This document shows, in pieces, positions 43,601 to 53,459 of a stretch of 64,000 nucleotides of DNA (position 1 is its first letter; every line of letters begins with the position of its first letter). The stretch is from Aradus depressus (Eukaryota; Arthropoda; Insecta; Hemiptera; Aradidae): positions 13,526,222-13,590,221 of the forward strand of contig OY759222.1 in the NCBI GenBank assembly GCA_963662175.1, given 5' to 3'. Under the pieces are notes generated by a model that saw nothing but the letters and a program-made list of their open reading frames with translations, did no database searches and was not told the origin of the DNA. A program made the translations under genes and the position numbers.

Positions 43601-43867
43601 CAGTAATGTGACGCCGTAGGTAGGTATGGACGTGCCGTTTGCAGCATATAATTTAAAGTTAGAAGATGTAATTTTATCTGTAGCCTTGGCTGGAATTAAA
43701 GAAATATCGGCTCCACTGTCAATAAGAAATCGCCCACCCGTTTTTTTGTCATTAACAAATAAGCGGAAATTTCGACGATTTTCAATATTATCTGCAATAG
43801 AGCTCGTCGCAATCTCTACTGCAGGTTGGAGTTTTCCTGACTTTTCCAGGCGCATGGTTGACGACAT
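40652..43867 (-). CDS. Gypsy pol polyprotein (PR-RT-RH-IN)
   Basis: 1071 residues in the order protease, reverse transcriptase, RNase H, integrase, which defines Ty3/Gypsy. The protease active site is [11 protein letters not shown] near residue 52. In the reverse transcriptase, [13 protein letters not shown] is followed by the catalytic FMDDILVA near 346. RNase H begins at [15 protein letters not shown] and includes [10 protein letters not shown]. The integrase has a zinc-binding HPGVKTT...CLSCQRNK region, then D, D and E in HVDVIGPL (about 752), VTDQGRQF (about 811) and NGKVERLHR (about 846). All catalytic residues are intact. The frame overlaps gag by about 50 nt in a different frame, implying frameshift expression. 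The called ATG may not be used. Confidence 0.93.
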   Translation of the reverse strand: MSSTMRLEKSGKLQPAVEIATSSIADNIENRRNFRLFVNDKKTGGRFLIDSGADISLIPAKATDKITSSNFKLYAANGTSIPTYGVTLLTLDLGLRREFRWLFIKADITRGIIGADFLNHFNLLIDLHKHRLIDAVTKLSTSGSVLAVSGNEVISTINKSQAKFAHLFTLYPELTKPSFSPNHTKHNIQHYITTTGSPVHCKARPLAPKRLQQAKREFQFMLDQNIIRPSSSEWASPLHVVDKKDGSIRPCGDYRLLNAKTVPDRYPIPRIEDFHHILNGATIFSKIDLHKAYYQIPIAEEDKSKTAIITPFGLYEFNVMSFGLRNAPSTFQRFINTVFHGLDFVFPFMDDILVASATEEEHCEHLRLIFERLQRFGLRINASKSELGVEELQFLGYLITQDGSRPVPEKVKAIRDFKLPETVQQLRAFLGVINFYRRYIRNAAETQAILHDYLKGSKKNDKTKIVWTKEAIQQFERCKDDLVDATLLTFPDSRFPLAVFTDASDIAVGAVLQQHEQSGWKPIAFYSKKLNDAQKAYSAYDKELLAIYLAIKQFKHLLEAQTFTIFTDHKPITYAFFQKNDKASPRQVRHLQYISQFTTDIRHISGKANIVADTFSRLEEVSVIDYEEIARNQENDQELPTLLQDSSLNMKQCNIMSKKPLWCDVATNNIRPYIPEAFRYEIFKQIHNLAHPGVKTTVKQITSKFIWPAIKNDIRKWTQSCLSCQRNKVSRHTRSEIGTFEPPDGRFSVVHVDVIGPLPPSQGNIYCMTCIDRFTSWMEVIPMANNTAETIAKLFYSNWIARFGAPASIVTDQGRQFVSELFTNLASLCGAKIQHTTPYHPQSNGKVERLHRTLKAAIRAQNNPTWTDSLPTVLLGMRTALRDGSQHSIAEMVYGTTIRIPGEFFDPSSLPVNTDNFVSDLQQYMAQLRPMDSRKACNKSLFRHKALDSCSHVFLRVDRVKKSLEPPYEGPFEVIVRQDKYFTLRIKNKDTNISVDRLKPAHLMVTGLDHSDTFSEGTGTKKLQPKTSTTKIPPTTLAEHQQQKSSRSGRIVHFPRRFLDELQAREKHTRR

Positions 43868-44649
43868 TTATCAGGGTAGCATTTTTTTCCAAACTGGAAA
43901 TGAAAAAAACAATATTTACCCTGTGGGTCAAATCGTTTTCTGGGTTTGCTAGTACCACGGTTGCGACTGTGGTCTCGGTGGTGAGAACGAGACCGACCGG
44001 AGATTTCATTTATTTGTAACTCGAGGCTTGAAATTTTAGTTAACAATTCTTGAATTAGAGCATCTTGACTGGGTCTACTATCAGCACTACATATGTCTCT
44101 ATGTGGGTTCATTTCCACAATTTTGTCAGCTATAATGGCTATTTTGTCTAAAGTTTCCTCACTAACAATGAGAACATTCTTTATAGAATCTGGGAGTTTT
44201 TCTAACCAGAGTGTTTTTAAAACTGTGTCAGAAATATCAGTACCAGCCAGGTTCCGCATTTTTCTCAATAATTGACTAGGCCTCATATCTCCGAGATCTA
44301 ATCCCGTAATTAATTTCTTAATCTTACATTGTTCACTTTCTTTAAAAATATTAAGAAGTGTTTCCTTAGCTCTAGTATATTTATTTGTAGCAGTCCCTTG
44401 AATGATATCCCAAATGTTTTCTATATACTTCGGATCCATTTGTGATACCACATAATTAAATTTTGTTTCCTCCGATGTAATTTTATTAATATTAAATTGT
44501 GCTTCAATTTGGTAAAACCATATTTCAGGTTTTTGTTGCCAAAAAGGGGGAATTTTAATGCTAACCTTACTTGCTTCGAGGTTGTGGCTCGCTTCGGCCA
44601 TGTTAGGAAAATGTGCTTCTGCACCGATCCCACTTTCACTTGTAGACAT
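43816..44649 (-). CDS. Gypsy gag polyprotein
   Basis: 277 residues, the structural protein of the particle. Residues about 30-190 form a capsid-like helical region with motifs common to insect Gypsy gags (WFYQIEAQF, then WLEKLP). The C-terminus ends in a Cys/His cluster [11 protein letters not shown]...CRQPCAW, a divergent zinc motif in place of the usual CCHC knuckle. Pol starts within its last 50 nt in another frame. No frame damage. The start at 44649 lies 60 nt inside the primer-binding site. Confidence 0.85.
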   Translation of the reverse strand: MSTSESGIGAEAHFPNMAEASHNLEASKVSIKIPPFWQQKPEIWFYQIEAQFNINKITSEETKFNYVVSQMDPKYIENIWDIIQGTATNKYTRAKETLLNIFKESEQCKIKKLITGLDLGDMRPSQLLRKMRNLAGTDISDTVLKTLWLEKLPDSIKNVLIVSEETLDKIAIIADKIVEMNPHRDICSADSRPSQDALIQELLTKISSLELQINEISGRSRSHHRDHSRNRGTSKPRKRFDPQGKYCFFHFQFGKKCYPDKCRQPCAWKSQENSNLQ

Positions 44650-44689
44650 TTTACACTACTTACTTGAAATATCACTATAAATTGAACAG

Positions 44690-44709
44690 TTCAATACGGG
44701 GTCACCAAT
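44690..44709 (-). promoter_or_regulatory. Primer-binding site
   Basis: In element orientation TGGTGACCCCGTATTGAAC starts two bases after the 5' LTR. TGG complements a tRNA CCA end. The tRNA is not assigned. Confidence 0.7.
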
Positions 44710-44928
44710 TGTTGGGGTCACCAATTGTTGGGGTCACCAATTGTTGGGGGCTTAATTCTAATAATATTAATACCCAACACATTTATTTGGGGACATCAAC
44801 TTTAATCGAAACAAGCTTGTACAAAGGTTTCTTGAGGACTGACTTGGATGCACCTGTCGGCCGTAAATGGAAGCTGTATGGTGAGTTCCTAAATCCATGT
44901 TGGATCCTCCGATACATAGGTCGCTACA
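44710..44928 (-). repeat. Gypsy 5' LTR
   Basis: Same length and apparently the same sequence as the 3' LTR. Its inner edge carries two copies of the 16 bp unit that repeats the primer-binding core, so with the true primer site there are three in a row. Confidence 0.9.
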
Positions 44929-44991
44929 TATATATAGTTAGTGAAATTAGACAATATATTAAATAAACAAGTTTTATTTTATTTTTCAAGT
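44929..44991. mobile_element. Palindromic insert, right part
   Basis: Complements 40041-40100 and completes the 122 bp arm after removal of the Gypsy element. It ends at the 14 bp TSD. Confidence 0.78.
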
Positions 44992-45005
44992 CTATTACCA
45001 TGTAT

Positions 45006-45036
45006 TGGTTTAACGGAAATAAATTATTATTATTAT
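45006..45036 (+). mobile_element. LINE-2 3' terminus, end of split copy
   Basis: TGGTTTAACGGAAATAAATT followed by (ATT)n, the usual LINE-2 end. It resumes the LINE interrupted at 39996. Confidence 0.75.
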
Positions 45037-45310
45037 TGATGTGTAATAATCTGCTTTAGTTTCAAAAATTTGCTGTCGTGCACTGATTTTGATTAAAATG
45101 TGTCTTATAATGTTACAACAAGAAAAGTTTGTTCATAGATTTATGTCAGCTAAAATAATTATATTTGTTTAGAATTACACTGCTATATTATTTTCTTTTA
45201 CCACAAATCTTATTTATTGTGACAAATTTAAGCTATCAAAGCACCTTAACCTAAAAGTTTCTTACCGAAAGATCATTTTATAGTTGTAATATTGATTTTT
45301 TAGTTAAATT
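45037..45310 (+). repeat. Unclassified repeat F, copy 2
   Basis: Matches 7667-7860: GATGTGTAATAATCTGCTTT, AGTTTCAAAAATTTG, ATAATGTTACAA.AAGAAA. It abuts the LINE-2 tail. Confidence 0.5.
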
Positions 45311-46125
45311 CACTACAACGGTAAATATGATCAATAATGTTGTTAAAATACAATGTTATATCTAATCATGTTTTTTAGAGTTGTTTTATTGTTATTGGTT
45401 TTATTATATATTTACCTTTATATTCATTCATATGTGACGAAATATATTACACGATAATGCAGTCGTAATATATTACAATTTCTTCGATGATCACAACATT
45501 AAAATTACCACATATAAGTACTACATAAAATGTCTAATGCAGTCGAAATAAGTACGTAGAAGAGAAAACGTACTTTTTATTTATATATATGTATTCCCAA
45601 AATATAAAAGAATTATAAATAGTGGCCACTATAAAACAGAAAAAAGACTGATAAAGTTTTAATTAATTAGTTTGTAAGATTTCTTGTAAAATAGTTTCAT
45701 TTTTTTATTTCCAATCTTAGATTATATCACTCAAAACTCATTACTCATTTACTCGAGTGGCATTTACATTGGCTGTAAAAAAAAAAAACAAGTTGCAATA
45801 AATATTTTTGAATTGGCCATTTTTTATACTGAAAACTTATTGTTATTCAGTTTATAAACAATCTTTTAGGTTTTCCGAGGAATAAAAACAATTTAGAAAA
45901 ACCTTTTAGCAAAATAGATGGTTTTCAATTCATAAGATGTATACCTACCTTTGAAAATAATTGACTTCGGAAGATACTTTCACTTAAACCATTTGTTTAT
46001 TGGGAATTTCTTTTAGGGTAAATTGACTGATGAATAATTCAAATATTGATGTAAGCGTCAGTCTGTGTGAAGTGAAGCAAAGTCTGAACATTGAACTCTC
46101 ACATTTCTGGATGTACTTAATAGTA
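45311..46125. other. AT-rich, no gene recognised
   Basis: No domains or repeat borders seen. Confidence 0.45.
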
Positions 46126-46129
46126 TACA

Positions 46130-46691
46130 AAAATTGTCGGTGAATCACGGCCATCAATTAACTTGTCGCTTTCTCTCCAAAAACAGTCTAAAAATCAACA
46201 GTTGACTTACATAGAGGCTTCTGAATCTTCATACAAAATGTTGTGTCAATAAATTCATTACAATGGTAGTTGGATTTTTTGAGTTAAGCCCCCGCTACTG
46301 AACCCCCTTCCCACAGCCGATTTTTCTGAAAATTTAACATGTGACTTTTTTGGGGGGTTTTGAATTTAATTACGAAATTTTACTTTGATCCATTCATTAC
46401 ATTGGTAGTTGTTGGATTTTTTGAGTTGAGCCCCTCTGAAGTCTTCCTTCTCTTTGGCCGATTTAGCTGAAAAACCATAAGTGTTATTCTTATGTTTTTC
46501 TGGATACAGAAATGAAATCTCATGTCGATACATTCATTCTATCAGGACTTACGTGTTCACAGACACACACACTTACACAATTGATTTACTCATTTTTGGA
46601 ATCAAGATGTCAGAAAACATGAAATTTCAGTGGAAACTCATTTACATAACTTCCCCTATACTTCATAAACCTAAAGAAGTAAATAATTGTC
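46130..46691 (+). repeat. Dispersed repeat D, long copy
   Basis: Starts GTCGGTGAATCACGG, has GTCGCTTTCTCTCC, two cycles of the CCGATTT..CTGAAAA unit, then CAGACACACACACTTAC and CATAACTTCCCCTATACTTC. Confidence 0.65.
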
Positions 46692-46808
46692 CTAAAATTT
46701 GCCTGAGTTTTTTATTTACCTACGGTAGGGGTCTTCAACGAGTCCCTGACATCTCATAGGCTCGGGACCATCTTGTAACATCCTATCCGAAGGACAGCGT
46801 GCTCAATG
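46692..46808 (-). mobile_element. SINE central fragment
   Basis: Only the middle survives: ACGGTAGGGGTCTTCAACGA, CATCTCATAGGCTCGGGACC and CCGAAGGACAGCGTGCTCAA. The last word is of type B. Confidence 0.65.
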
Positions 46809-47439
46809 CGTCTCTTCTTTCTCTATTCTTCTTTATTTTTTATATTTTAAAATGTTTTGAGGCAATTGTATTATTCCAGCTTCTAGAAAAGCAGGAAAAG
46901 CTGAAAATTTAGCATTTTTATGAAAAAATAAAAAAGTTTTGGGTGATTGATCGGCAATGTACTTCCCCAGTCCAACTTAATTGAGTGCCAATTTAGGGAA
47001 AAGATCAAAATTGTTAATAATATATTGTCTTTATTATTATTTATGAGTGTCTTTGTTTGTTATAAATTAATCTGATGTTATATTGTATTAATCCAGGGCC
47101 ATATTTGACAAAAGTGTCATCAACTTTGATAAATGATGGTAAAGTTAAGAACGGGTTAGTAAATAACGTCTGCCTTGAGCACCACTCAGCATTATTCACA
47201 CCCTGTGACTTAGGTTGGTTCATTTTATATGTTTTGCATAAGAAATATAAATAATGCAGTAATAACTTCATACATTTTTTTTTTACTTTCTTAAACTTTT
47301 AGTTATGTAATCATTCAGAAATTTGAAGTTGTTTTAACAGAAATACCAGTTATTCCGAGCCCTGATCTCAAAAATAAAAAAGACGATATCTATTGATGTA
47401 CATCCAAATATACGATTTTATATAGAGCAACATTCAACA
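46809..47439. other. No gene recognised
   Basis: 46935-46980 has a D-like start (GATTGATCGGCAATGTACTT, CCCCAG). The rest is AT-rich. Confidence 0.4.
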
Positions 47440-47785
47440 TTCAAAACTCTTTGTTGCGGAACCCTCAGACAAAAGGAGCCTAGAGCTCCTGAATATGAGC
47501 AGAATGGATCTAAGAACTATGACAGGGCTGATCACAGGACACTGTCATATGAACAAGCACCCACACAATATGGTCATCGCTAGATAAAAGCCCTATGTGC
47601 AGGAAATGTGGCGAGGAAAATGAGACTTCATATTCTAAGCCAGTGTAAGGGCACTAGAAAGCAGGAGATTTTACTGCTTCGGATCTGCCATAACGGAAGA
47701 AGAAGGTAATGGAGTGAACCTGCAGCAGAATCTTGGACTTCATTAAAGATACAGGGCTATAGTAGGGACCAACACATACAGGGCA
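47440..47785 (+). pseudogene. LINE RNase H C-terminus with zinc motif (relic)
   Basis: One frame reads KLFVAEPS, RSLELLNMSRMDLRTMTGLITGHC split over the region, then (with stops and shifts) CRKCGEENET. The pattern LTGHC...CRxC...ET is the RNase H to zinc-finger end of RNase H-bearing non-LTR elements. It ends ILDFIKDTGL. Several stops. The intact LINE here lacks this domain, so it is another lineage. Confidence 0.6.
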
Positions 47786-47789
47786 CACA

Positions 47790-47945
47790 ATACCCTATCA
47801 AAATGTCAAGAGGGGAGAAATTACCCAGTGGTGACACTCCCTAGTCATTGAGTTACTCTTATTTGTAACTAACTACTGTCGCTGCTGCTGGTAAGAAGAT
47901 CTCCAGGCTATTGTCGCTTAAGCCATTCTTTGGGACTTTATTACT
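47790..47945 (-). mobile_element. Jockey-like LINE 3' fragment, antisense
   Basis: Complement of 10290-10440: TCAAGAGGGGAGAAATTACC, CAGTGGTGACACTCCCTAG and TTGTCGCTTAAGCC. It directly abuts the RNase H relic in opposite orientation. Confidence 0.7.
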
Positions 47946-48130
47946 TTAGTCAAATTTTCCTATCTCAAATCTAAGGACATTTATAGATTGAATATTTTAT
48001 AAAAATATTTTTTTGTTAGGAATCAAATTAAGGAAACGTCTAAAAATATGGTTTTCAGAACTACATTTCACGACATTTTTCGGCATATATCTTGCAATAT
48101 ATAGCTTATAAACAATTATATGTACAAGGG

Positions 48131-48414
48131 TTAGTTATTATCATGTCCGGCTTTAACTACGAGGTCATATCGCCTACTAGCTCGGTCGTCGCTCTGGTGG
48201 ACATGATCCTGTTAGAGTACTAAATTCTGCCTACCTAAGTTTATTCACCTAGAATAGGGATCTTAAACGAGTACCTGAAATCGTACAGGCTCGGCACCAT
48301 CGCTTAACCAAAGGAGGGCGTTCTCAAGGTTTTTTCAGCTTCCAGATAAAAAACCTAAGACCGGGTTCCGAACCCGAGATCTCGATCTCAGTCAGCAAGC
48401 ACATACCACTGAAG
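48131..48414 (-). mobile_element. tRNA-derived SINE, type B
   Basis: The hairpin is of type B (complement AAGGTTTTTTC / GATAAAAAACCTAAG), B box GGGTTCCGAACCC. Part of the AGAGCGCTC block is lost. Confidence 0.8.
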
Positions 48415-48803
48415 CCTATTTATGCCCGAATCATAAAATATAAAACGAAATTTTGGACCTATTAGAAGACATAAATGGCACTATAGTAGAAATGTTAGAT
48501 AGATGGTGATGTTGGTTAGCACATTGTTATGAGAGGGAGGGGAAGGACTGGAGGCCAAGGGTCCTTTTAGCCCCACTGAAGAATTCAAAGCCCCCAAACA
48601 TTACTTTTCTCGGAGTCAAACAAGAAACCCGAACAGAGATAAAAGGTATACTTCCATCCCTGGCGAGTTGAACAAAAATACTTACTGGCAATTCTTTAGC
48701 GAACTTTCAAAAGGTCTAATCTGCTAATCGAAATACAGCGAGGGGACAAAACAAAGAAAAAATAAGAATTTTTAATGAGAAACATCGACACTTGAATTTA
48801 TAC
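48415..48803. other. No gene recognised
   Basis: A purine-rich stretch at 48520-48660. No repeat partner. Confidence 0.4.
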
Positions 48804-49146
48804 TTAGTTAGTTATTATGACTCATGCCCGGGCTTTAACAACGAGGTCATATCGCCTACTACCAGAGCGCTCTTTCGTCACTCTGGTGGACATGAGCCCG
48901 ACTCTACTGTGGGAGTCCTAAATTTTGCTTACCCTAAATTTTTATTCACCTAGGGCAGGGAGTCTTTATCGAGTACCTAACATCGTACAGGCTCGGGACC
49001 ATCGCTTAACGTCCCATCCAAAGGACGGCTTACTTAAGTTTATTTTACCACCCAGATAAAATAAACTAAGGTCCTCGGCCGGGTTTCAAACCCACGACCT
49101 TGAGCTTAGAAGGCAAGCACGCATACCACTGAGCTACCAGCGCCCC
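48804..49146 (-). mobile_element. tRNA-derived SINE, type A, near full length
   Basis: All landmarks present: GACTCATGCCCGGGCTTTAA, AGAGCGCTCTTTCGTC, ACCACCCAGATAAAATAAACT, B box GGGTTTCAAACCC and head CTGAGCTACCAGCGCCCC. Confidence 0.88.
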
Positions 49147-49149
49147 TTC

Positions 49150-49260
49150 GAATTTATATATTATTTCACCAGCTATACAAAGAATAGGGGAAGTTATGTA
49201 ATCGGTGATAAATTCAAGGTTTTCATGTTTTTCGACTATTTGATTTCAAAAATTAAAAAA
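49150..49260 (-). repeat. Dispersed repeat D fragment
   Basis: GGGGAAGTTATGTAATCGGT, then AAGGTTTTCATGTTTTTCGA. A SINE fragment at 49277-49449 then breaks it, and GAATGTATTGACTTGAAATT follows at 49453. Confidence 0.55.
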
Positions 49261-49276
49261 ATAAACTTAAAAAATA

Positions 49277-49449
49277 GGGCGCCGATAGCCCAGTGTTTTT
49301 TTTTTTATGTGGGAGGTAAAATAAACTTATGCTCGCCAACCTTCGGATGGGTCCCAAGCCTGTAGGATGTCAGGTACTCGTTAAGGACCTCTCCCTAGGT
49401 GTATAAACGTTTAGGACTCCCGTTGTAGAGTCGGCCTCATGTCCAACAG
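49277..49449 (+). mobile_element. SINE, partial, with large deletions
   Basis: Head AGGGCGCCGATAGCCCAGTG jumps by a poly(T) to TGTGGGAGGTAAAATAAACTT (type A right arm). The centre GTAGGATGTCAGGTACTCG and the block GACTCCCGTTGTAGAGTCGG are kept. The tail is absent. Confidence 0.7.
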
Positions 49450-49452
49450 TAA

Positions 49453-49535
49453 TGAATGTATTGACTTGAAATTTTATATGTAAATTAAAAGGATTTATAA
49501 AGACGAAATCAGCCAAGGAAGAGGGGGGATTTGAG
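49453..49535 (-). repeat. Dispersed repeat D continuation
   Basis: AATGAATGTATTGACTTGAAATTTTATATG in pieces, then GAAATCAGCCAAGGAAGAGG. Confidence 0.45.
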
Positions 49536-51010
49536 TTATCACCGCTCTTTGATTGGTTGCAAGAGATAGAATAATTGCATTGTGAATATATTTCTTGAAT
49601 AGCGGAATAAAGAGTTTCCTGACATAAGCATTTTTAGTTGAAGTCCATATTTTGTTATTGTTTCAGTGTCTTCAAGATGAGGGGAAGGGCATTAAAGAAA
49701 TTCTTTGCAATGTGTAGTTATTCGAGAATCTTCTTTCTTCCTGGTATCGTAATCATTACTAGAATGGTTGAGGGGGAAAATATTTTTATTTTTCTCAATA
49801 ACCATTAATGCATAAAACTTTATAATCATGATTAGTATAGTGAGAGTTAATATATTTATATATTTATATATTTTTATTGATTATTAACAGCTTAAATAAT
49901 GGACAAATTTCAAGTTTTTTAATTATATCTCTGTACCTTATTCTTTGTTTAATATTAGCAAATAGCACTTTGCATAGTTTCAAATGTTAAATAAACGTTG
50001 AAATAGAAACTTTAATTAAGAAAATAGCATCTCTGAGTTAATAATTAATTAACTGTAAGTGTTAACAATAAACTTAATTGGTACCTACCGTCTTCTTGAG
50101 AGTTCAGGTAAGTTAACGTTGAACATAATATATGCTTTCTAGGTTATTACTTTCTGGTCAACTATGGAAGAAGCAATGTAATTGGTCAAGGAAGTTCAGT
50201 TTCAACCGACTTTCACTGATAAATAAACTCCTTCTATACATACGGTAGGCAAACCGTGTCGTAGTTCATATTTATCTACACCACTGTTTTTTTTTTGTTT
50301 GTTTTTTTCCAAATGTATTTATATATATATATAAATATGCAGCATTGACTTTAGTTGCCGGTTGTGTAGTAATTATATAAATACAATAAAGCATTTGTTA
50401 TCATAAATTTTTATTTCCGCTCTCTGATTGGTTGCAAGAGATAGAATAATTGCATTGGGAACATATTTCTCGGATATGGAGATGAATTAGCTGCATTTTA
50501 AAGTTCACTCAGTATATCGCTATTTGTTTTTTCTAGAAAGACAAAAAGAACAATTGATTGAACAAAGCTGATCCTAGTTTCTAAATTTCGGATATAAACC
50601 AAGTGGTTTGTAAGTACAAAAAACTCGTGACTTAAGCCATCTATCGATTTTCAAACAAATCGACATATTGGTTTCAAACGGAAAATGACAACTTATTTGT
50701 TTAATTCCCGCTGGGGACGTACGCAACTGGTGATTCATTGAAGATTTTTTTATTCTTACAATATTCTTACTGTTTAATTCTCCGAAGGCAATTTTTCAAT
50801 GATAGATAAACTCCTTCCATGCAAACATTAGGCTAACCGTAGAGTAGTATACATTTATCACCAGTTTTTTTTTTTTTCTCAACAAAAATATATACATATA
50901 GTTGCCGGTTATGTTAGTAATTATACAAATAAAAATTTGTATTTGTTGACATAAATTTTTATGACCGTTCTCTGATTGGTTGCAAGAGATAAAATAATTG
51001 CGGAAATAAA
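49536..51010. repeat. Partly duplicated unclassified repeat (TGATTGGTTGC units)
   Basis: The phrase CTCTGATTGGTTGCAAGAGA plus ATAATTGC occurs at about 49544, 50421 and 50961. The segment before it (GATAAATAAACTCCTTC, GGTAGGCAAACCGT) at 50215 is repeated at 50803. So about 600 bp is present twice in tandem, diverged, with a third partial start. An antisense LINE-2 scrap lies at 49615-49775. Confidence 0.55.
49615..49775 (-). pseudogene. LINE-2 coding fragment, antisense
   Basis: Complement of the LINE-2 ORF end: GCATTTTTAGTTGAAGT, GTCTTCAAGATGAGGGGAAG and CGAGAATCTTCTTTCTTCCT. Frame lost. Confidence 0.6.
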
Positions 51011-51244
51011 TTTATTATTATTGTCACATATATATTTTTCCTTTATTAATTTTTTTATCCTTTTTAATAGAAAACTGCCTATAGTAAAAATTTGTTGTCA
51101 TGCATTACAATTTAAATATAACTTTGTAATATTTCCTACGGAAATTTATTTCATAATTTTGGGGCGGTATAACTTTGTTCTTATCGATCATATCTCAAAT
51201 CTGAGGACATTTTGTTGATTGGAACTTTCATAAAGAACCGACAA

Positions 51245-51588
51245 TCGAGGGCGCCGGTAGCTCAGTGGTATGCGTGCTTGACTTCTGAGCTCAAGGTCGT
51301 GGGTTCGTAACCCGACCGAGGCCCTTAGTTTATTTTATCTGGGAGGTAAAATAAACTTAAGCACGCCGTCCTTCGGATGGGACGTTAAGCGATGGTCCCG
51401 AGCCTGTACGATGTCAGGTACTCGTTAAAGATCCCTACCCTAGATGAATAAAAATTTAGGGTAGGCAAAATTTAGGACTCCCACAGTAGAGTCGGGCTCA
51501 TGTCCACCAGAGTGACGAAAGAGCGCTCTGGTAGTAGGCGATATGACCTCGTTGTTAAAGCCCGGGCATGAGTCATAAAACCTAACCT
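51245..51588 (+). mobile_element. tRNA-derived SINE, type A, full length with 12 bp TSD
   Basis: Head GAGGGCGCCGGTAGCTCAGT, B-box-like GGGTTCGTAACCC, hairpin AGTTTATTTTA / TAAAATAAACT, tail AAAACCTAACCT. The 12 bp duplication AAGAACCGACAA lies at 51233-51244 and 51589-51600. It is nearly identical to the copy at 3403, marking a young subfamily. Confidence 0.92.
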
Positions 51589-51600
51589 AAGAACCGACAA

Positions 51601-52110
51601 GCAAATATTTTGAAAAAGTTAGTTTCAAAACGACTTTTTAGGGCGGTTTTTGGCATGTTTCTCGCAAACCGAGCTATCTTCGAAGTATTCATTTAGACCG
51701 TGTCTCCTCTCCCTCTTCATACTGGTTTCATGAAACTAATGTGTTGCTTTCACTCGTTTTCTTTCTTTCTTTGTACACTGTAATTCTGAGAGTGACTTTC
51801 TTGTACCCAGTAACCTCAGTATGAAATGATTTTGGAGGGACAAATATATTTTAAAATTTGTTCTCATACACTAAAATTTAAATATAACTTCAAAATATTT
51901 CCTACGGAAATTTATTTTATATTTTTTTGGCACTATAACCTTGTTGGTATTGGTCCTATCTCAAATCTGAGGGCATTTCGTTGGTTGGAAGCTTAACAAG
52001 TAACATATACACTCCGTATAACAACCTTTAAAAAAGTGGGATTCAAAACGACATTTTTGGAAATTTTCGGCATCTGAGCTCTCTTTGAAAAAACGTTATC
52101 TATATAAAAT
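51601..52110 (+). repeat. Dispersed repeat E fragment
   Basis: Two imperfect cycles of CTCAAATCTGAGG.CATTT and GGAAATTTTCGGCAT. Also the flank before the SINE (51180-51230) shows TATCTCAAATCTGAGGACAT, so the SINE sits inside E. Confidence 0.5.
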
Positions 52111-52489
52111 GTGCTTTTTAGGTTTATCTACAACTTATACTTTTTTCAGAGATTTTCATTTAGATCATAAACAAAAGCGGTATCTTGTTGAATTGACCTG
52201 GACCACACAGAGAGAAATCATCAAGGGAAAATTATCCGTTCATATCTCTATCTCTGGTTTTTGCTCTTTATGTAAAGAACAAAGTAATTACAAATGATGC
52301 TTTCGGATGGATGCTCAAATGCACTCGGTGTTTTCCATCGGATTTCACAAAAGGGCAGCTTCGGGTGGCTGCGGGGATCGCGTGAGGCCAGTTTGCCACG
52401 CCGCGAGTTCCCCATCTTTCAACAATTATTATTTTTGAAAAAAATTATATTTTTTTGTTTATTGCTTATTCATATTATTATTTTATGGA
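52111..52489. other. No gene recognised
   Basis: A locally GC-richer block at 52290-52415 (GGATCGCGTGAGGCCAG) has no partner or domain here. Confidence 0.35.
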
Positions 52490-52970
52490 TCTACTTATTC
52501 ATTTATATATTTATTTATTTATATTTTTTTTATTTATTCATTTAGACTTTTTTATTTATTCATTTGTAAATGATTAATATACCTATATATTTATTTTACA
52601 TTGTTTTCATTTTATTTTCTATATCTCGCACATTGCGACCTGATAAAGGGACGTAAGAACGTTTTGAAAAATAGTTATCTTAATTTTTTTTTAAATGAAA
52701 AATGTGTCTACTTATTATAAATGTATCTATGTATTAATCTTTTTTTTATACTCATATATTTTTAAGTATTTATTTATTCAGTTTTTATTAATTTCATTTT
52801 ACTTTTTTTAATAGTTTTATAGTTCTACTAATCATACGTATGTTAGACTCAAGTAGTTATATATCTAATTTATGAGCTGTCTTAATATATAAATTCTCTT
52901 AACGTATCCTATTACCATGTATTGGTTTAACAGAAATAAAAATTATTTTTATTATTATTATTATTATTAT
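52490..52970 (+). mobile_element. LINE-2 3' UTR and tail, sense
   Basis: Matches 39520-39996: CGCACATTGCGACCTGATAA, GGGACGTAAGAACG, AAAAATAGTTATCTTAATTT, CGTATCCTATTACCATGTAT and TTTAACAGAAATAAA plus (TTA)n. It shows the target sequence of the palindromic insert in uninterrupted form. Confidence 0.75.
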
Positions 52971-53261
52971 TACAAGACATTGGACCCCGGCGTTGAATTT
53001 TTCCTACACCTATTTAGAGTGGTAGGTCCTCTAAAAGGCGGTCCCAGATGTACACTTGACTCGAAATTGTGAACCACTTAGCTGGTCGTGTCTCTTTGAG
53101 CCTTTTTTAAGGCCAATATTTTCCTGTGTGTTGCCGGGGAAAACGAGAGAAAAGTCTGAAAATAACTGGATGTTGGTTGTGATGGTACTCCCGTTTCCCT
53201 TGTATTCAGACTTTTTTATATTTATAAACAAATTAAATTTTCTTAATAAAATTTAGTATTT

Positions 53262-53400
53262 TTTTTTTTTTTTTGTTTGGCCTTATGCATCTATGGCCCC
53301 AGAAGGGAGTTCTATCTACGAAATAAAACTCTCACGGATGGGGTTCGTAGCCGCACCCATGGTGAGACCATGCGACCAAAGCCCTAGCCCGCAGAGTAGT
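53262..53400 (-). mobile_element. Possible second tRNA-related SINE with poly(A)
   Basis: A poly(T) run starts the plus strand. In sense the body has GGTCGCATGGTCTCACCATG then GTGCGGCTACGAACCCC (A-box- and B-box-like), and ends CCATAGATGCATAAGGCC plus poly(A). No convincing TSD and only one copy. Confidence 0.35.
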
Positions 53401-53459
53401 TTATATTGAATTTGTTGTCTGACATTATTACTTATTTTTTATTATTTTAATTTTATTGA

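Larger units (their letters stand above)
40236..44928 (-). mobile_element. Ty3/Gypsy LTR retrotransposon, complete
   Basis: A 4693 bp element on the minus strand with 219 bp LTRs (40236-40454 and 44710-44928), TG...CA ends, a primer-binding site, gag, pol and a polypurine tract. It is flanked by the 4 bp duplication TATA (40232-40235 and 44929-44932) inside the palindromic insert. The LTRs appear identical and both ORFs are open, so it is recent. No envelope gene is seen. Confidence 0.92.

Noticed and set aside
40236..44928. Endogenous retrovirus with envelope
   Set aside because: Only gag and pol are present, and there is no room or frame for an envelope gene between pol and the polypurine tract.
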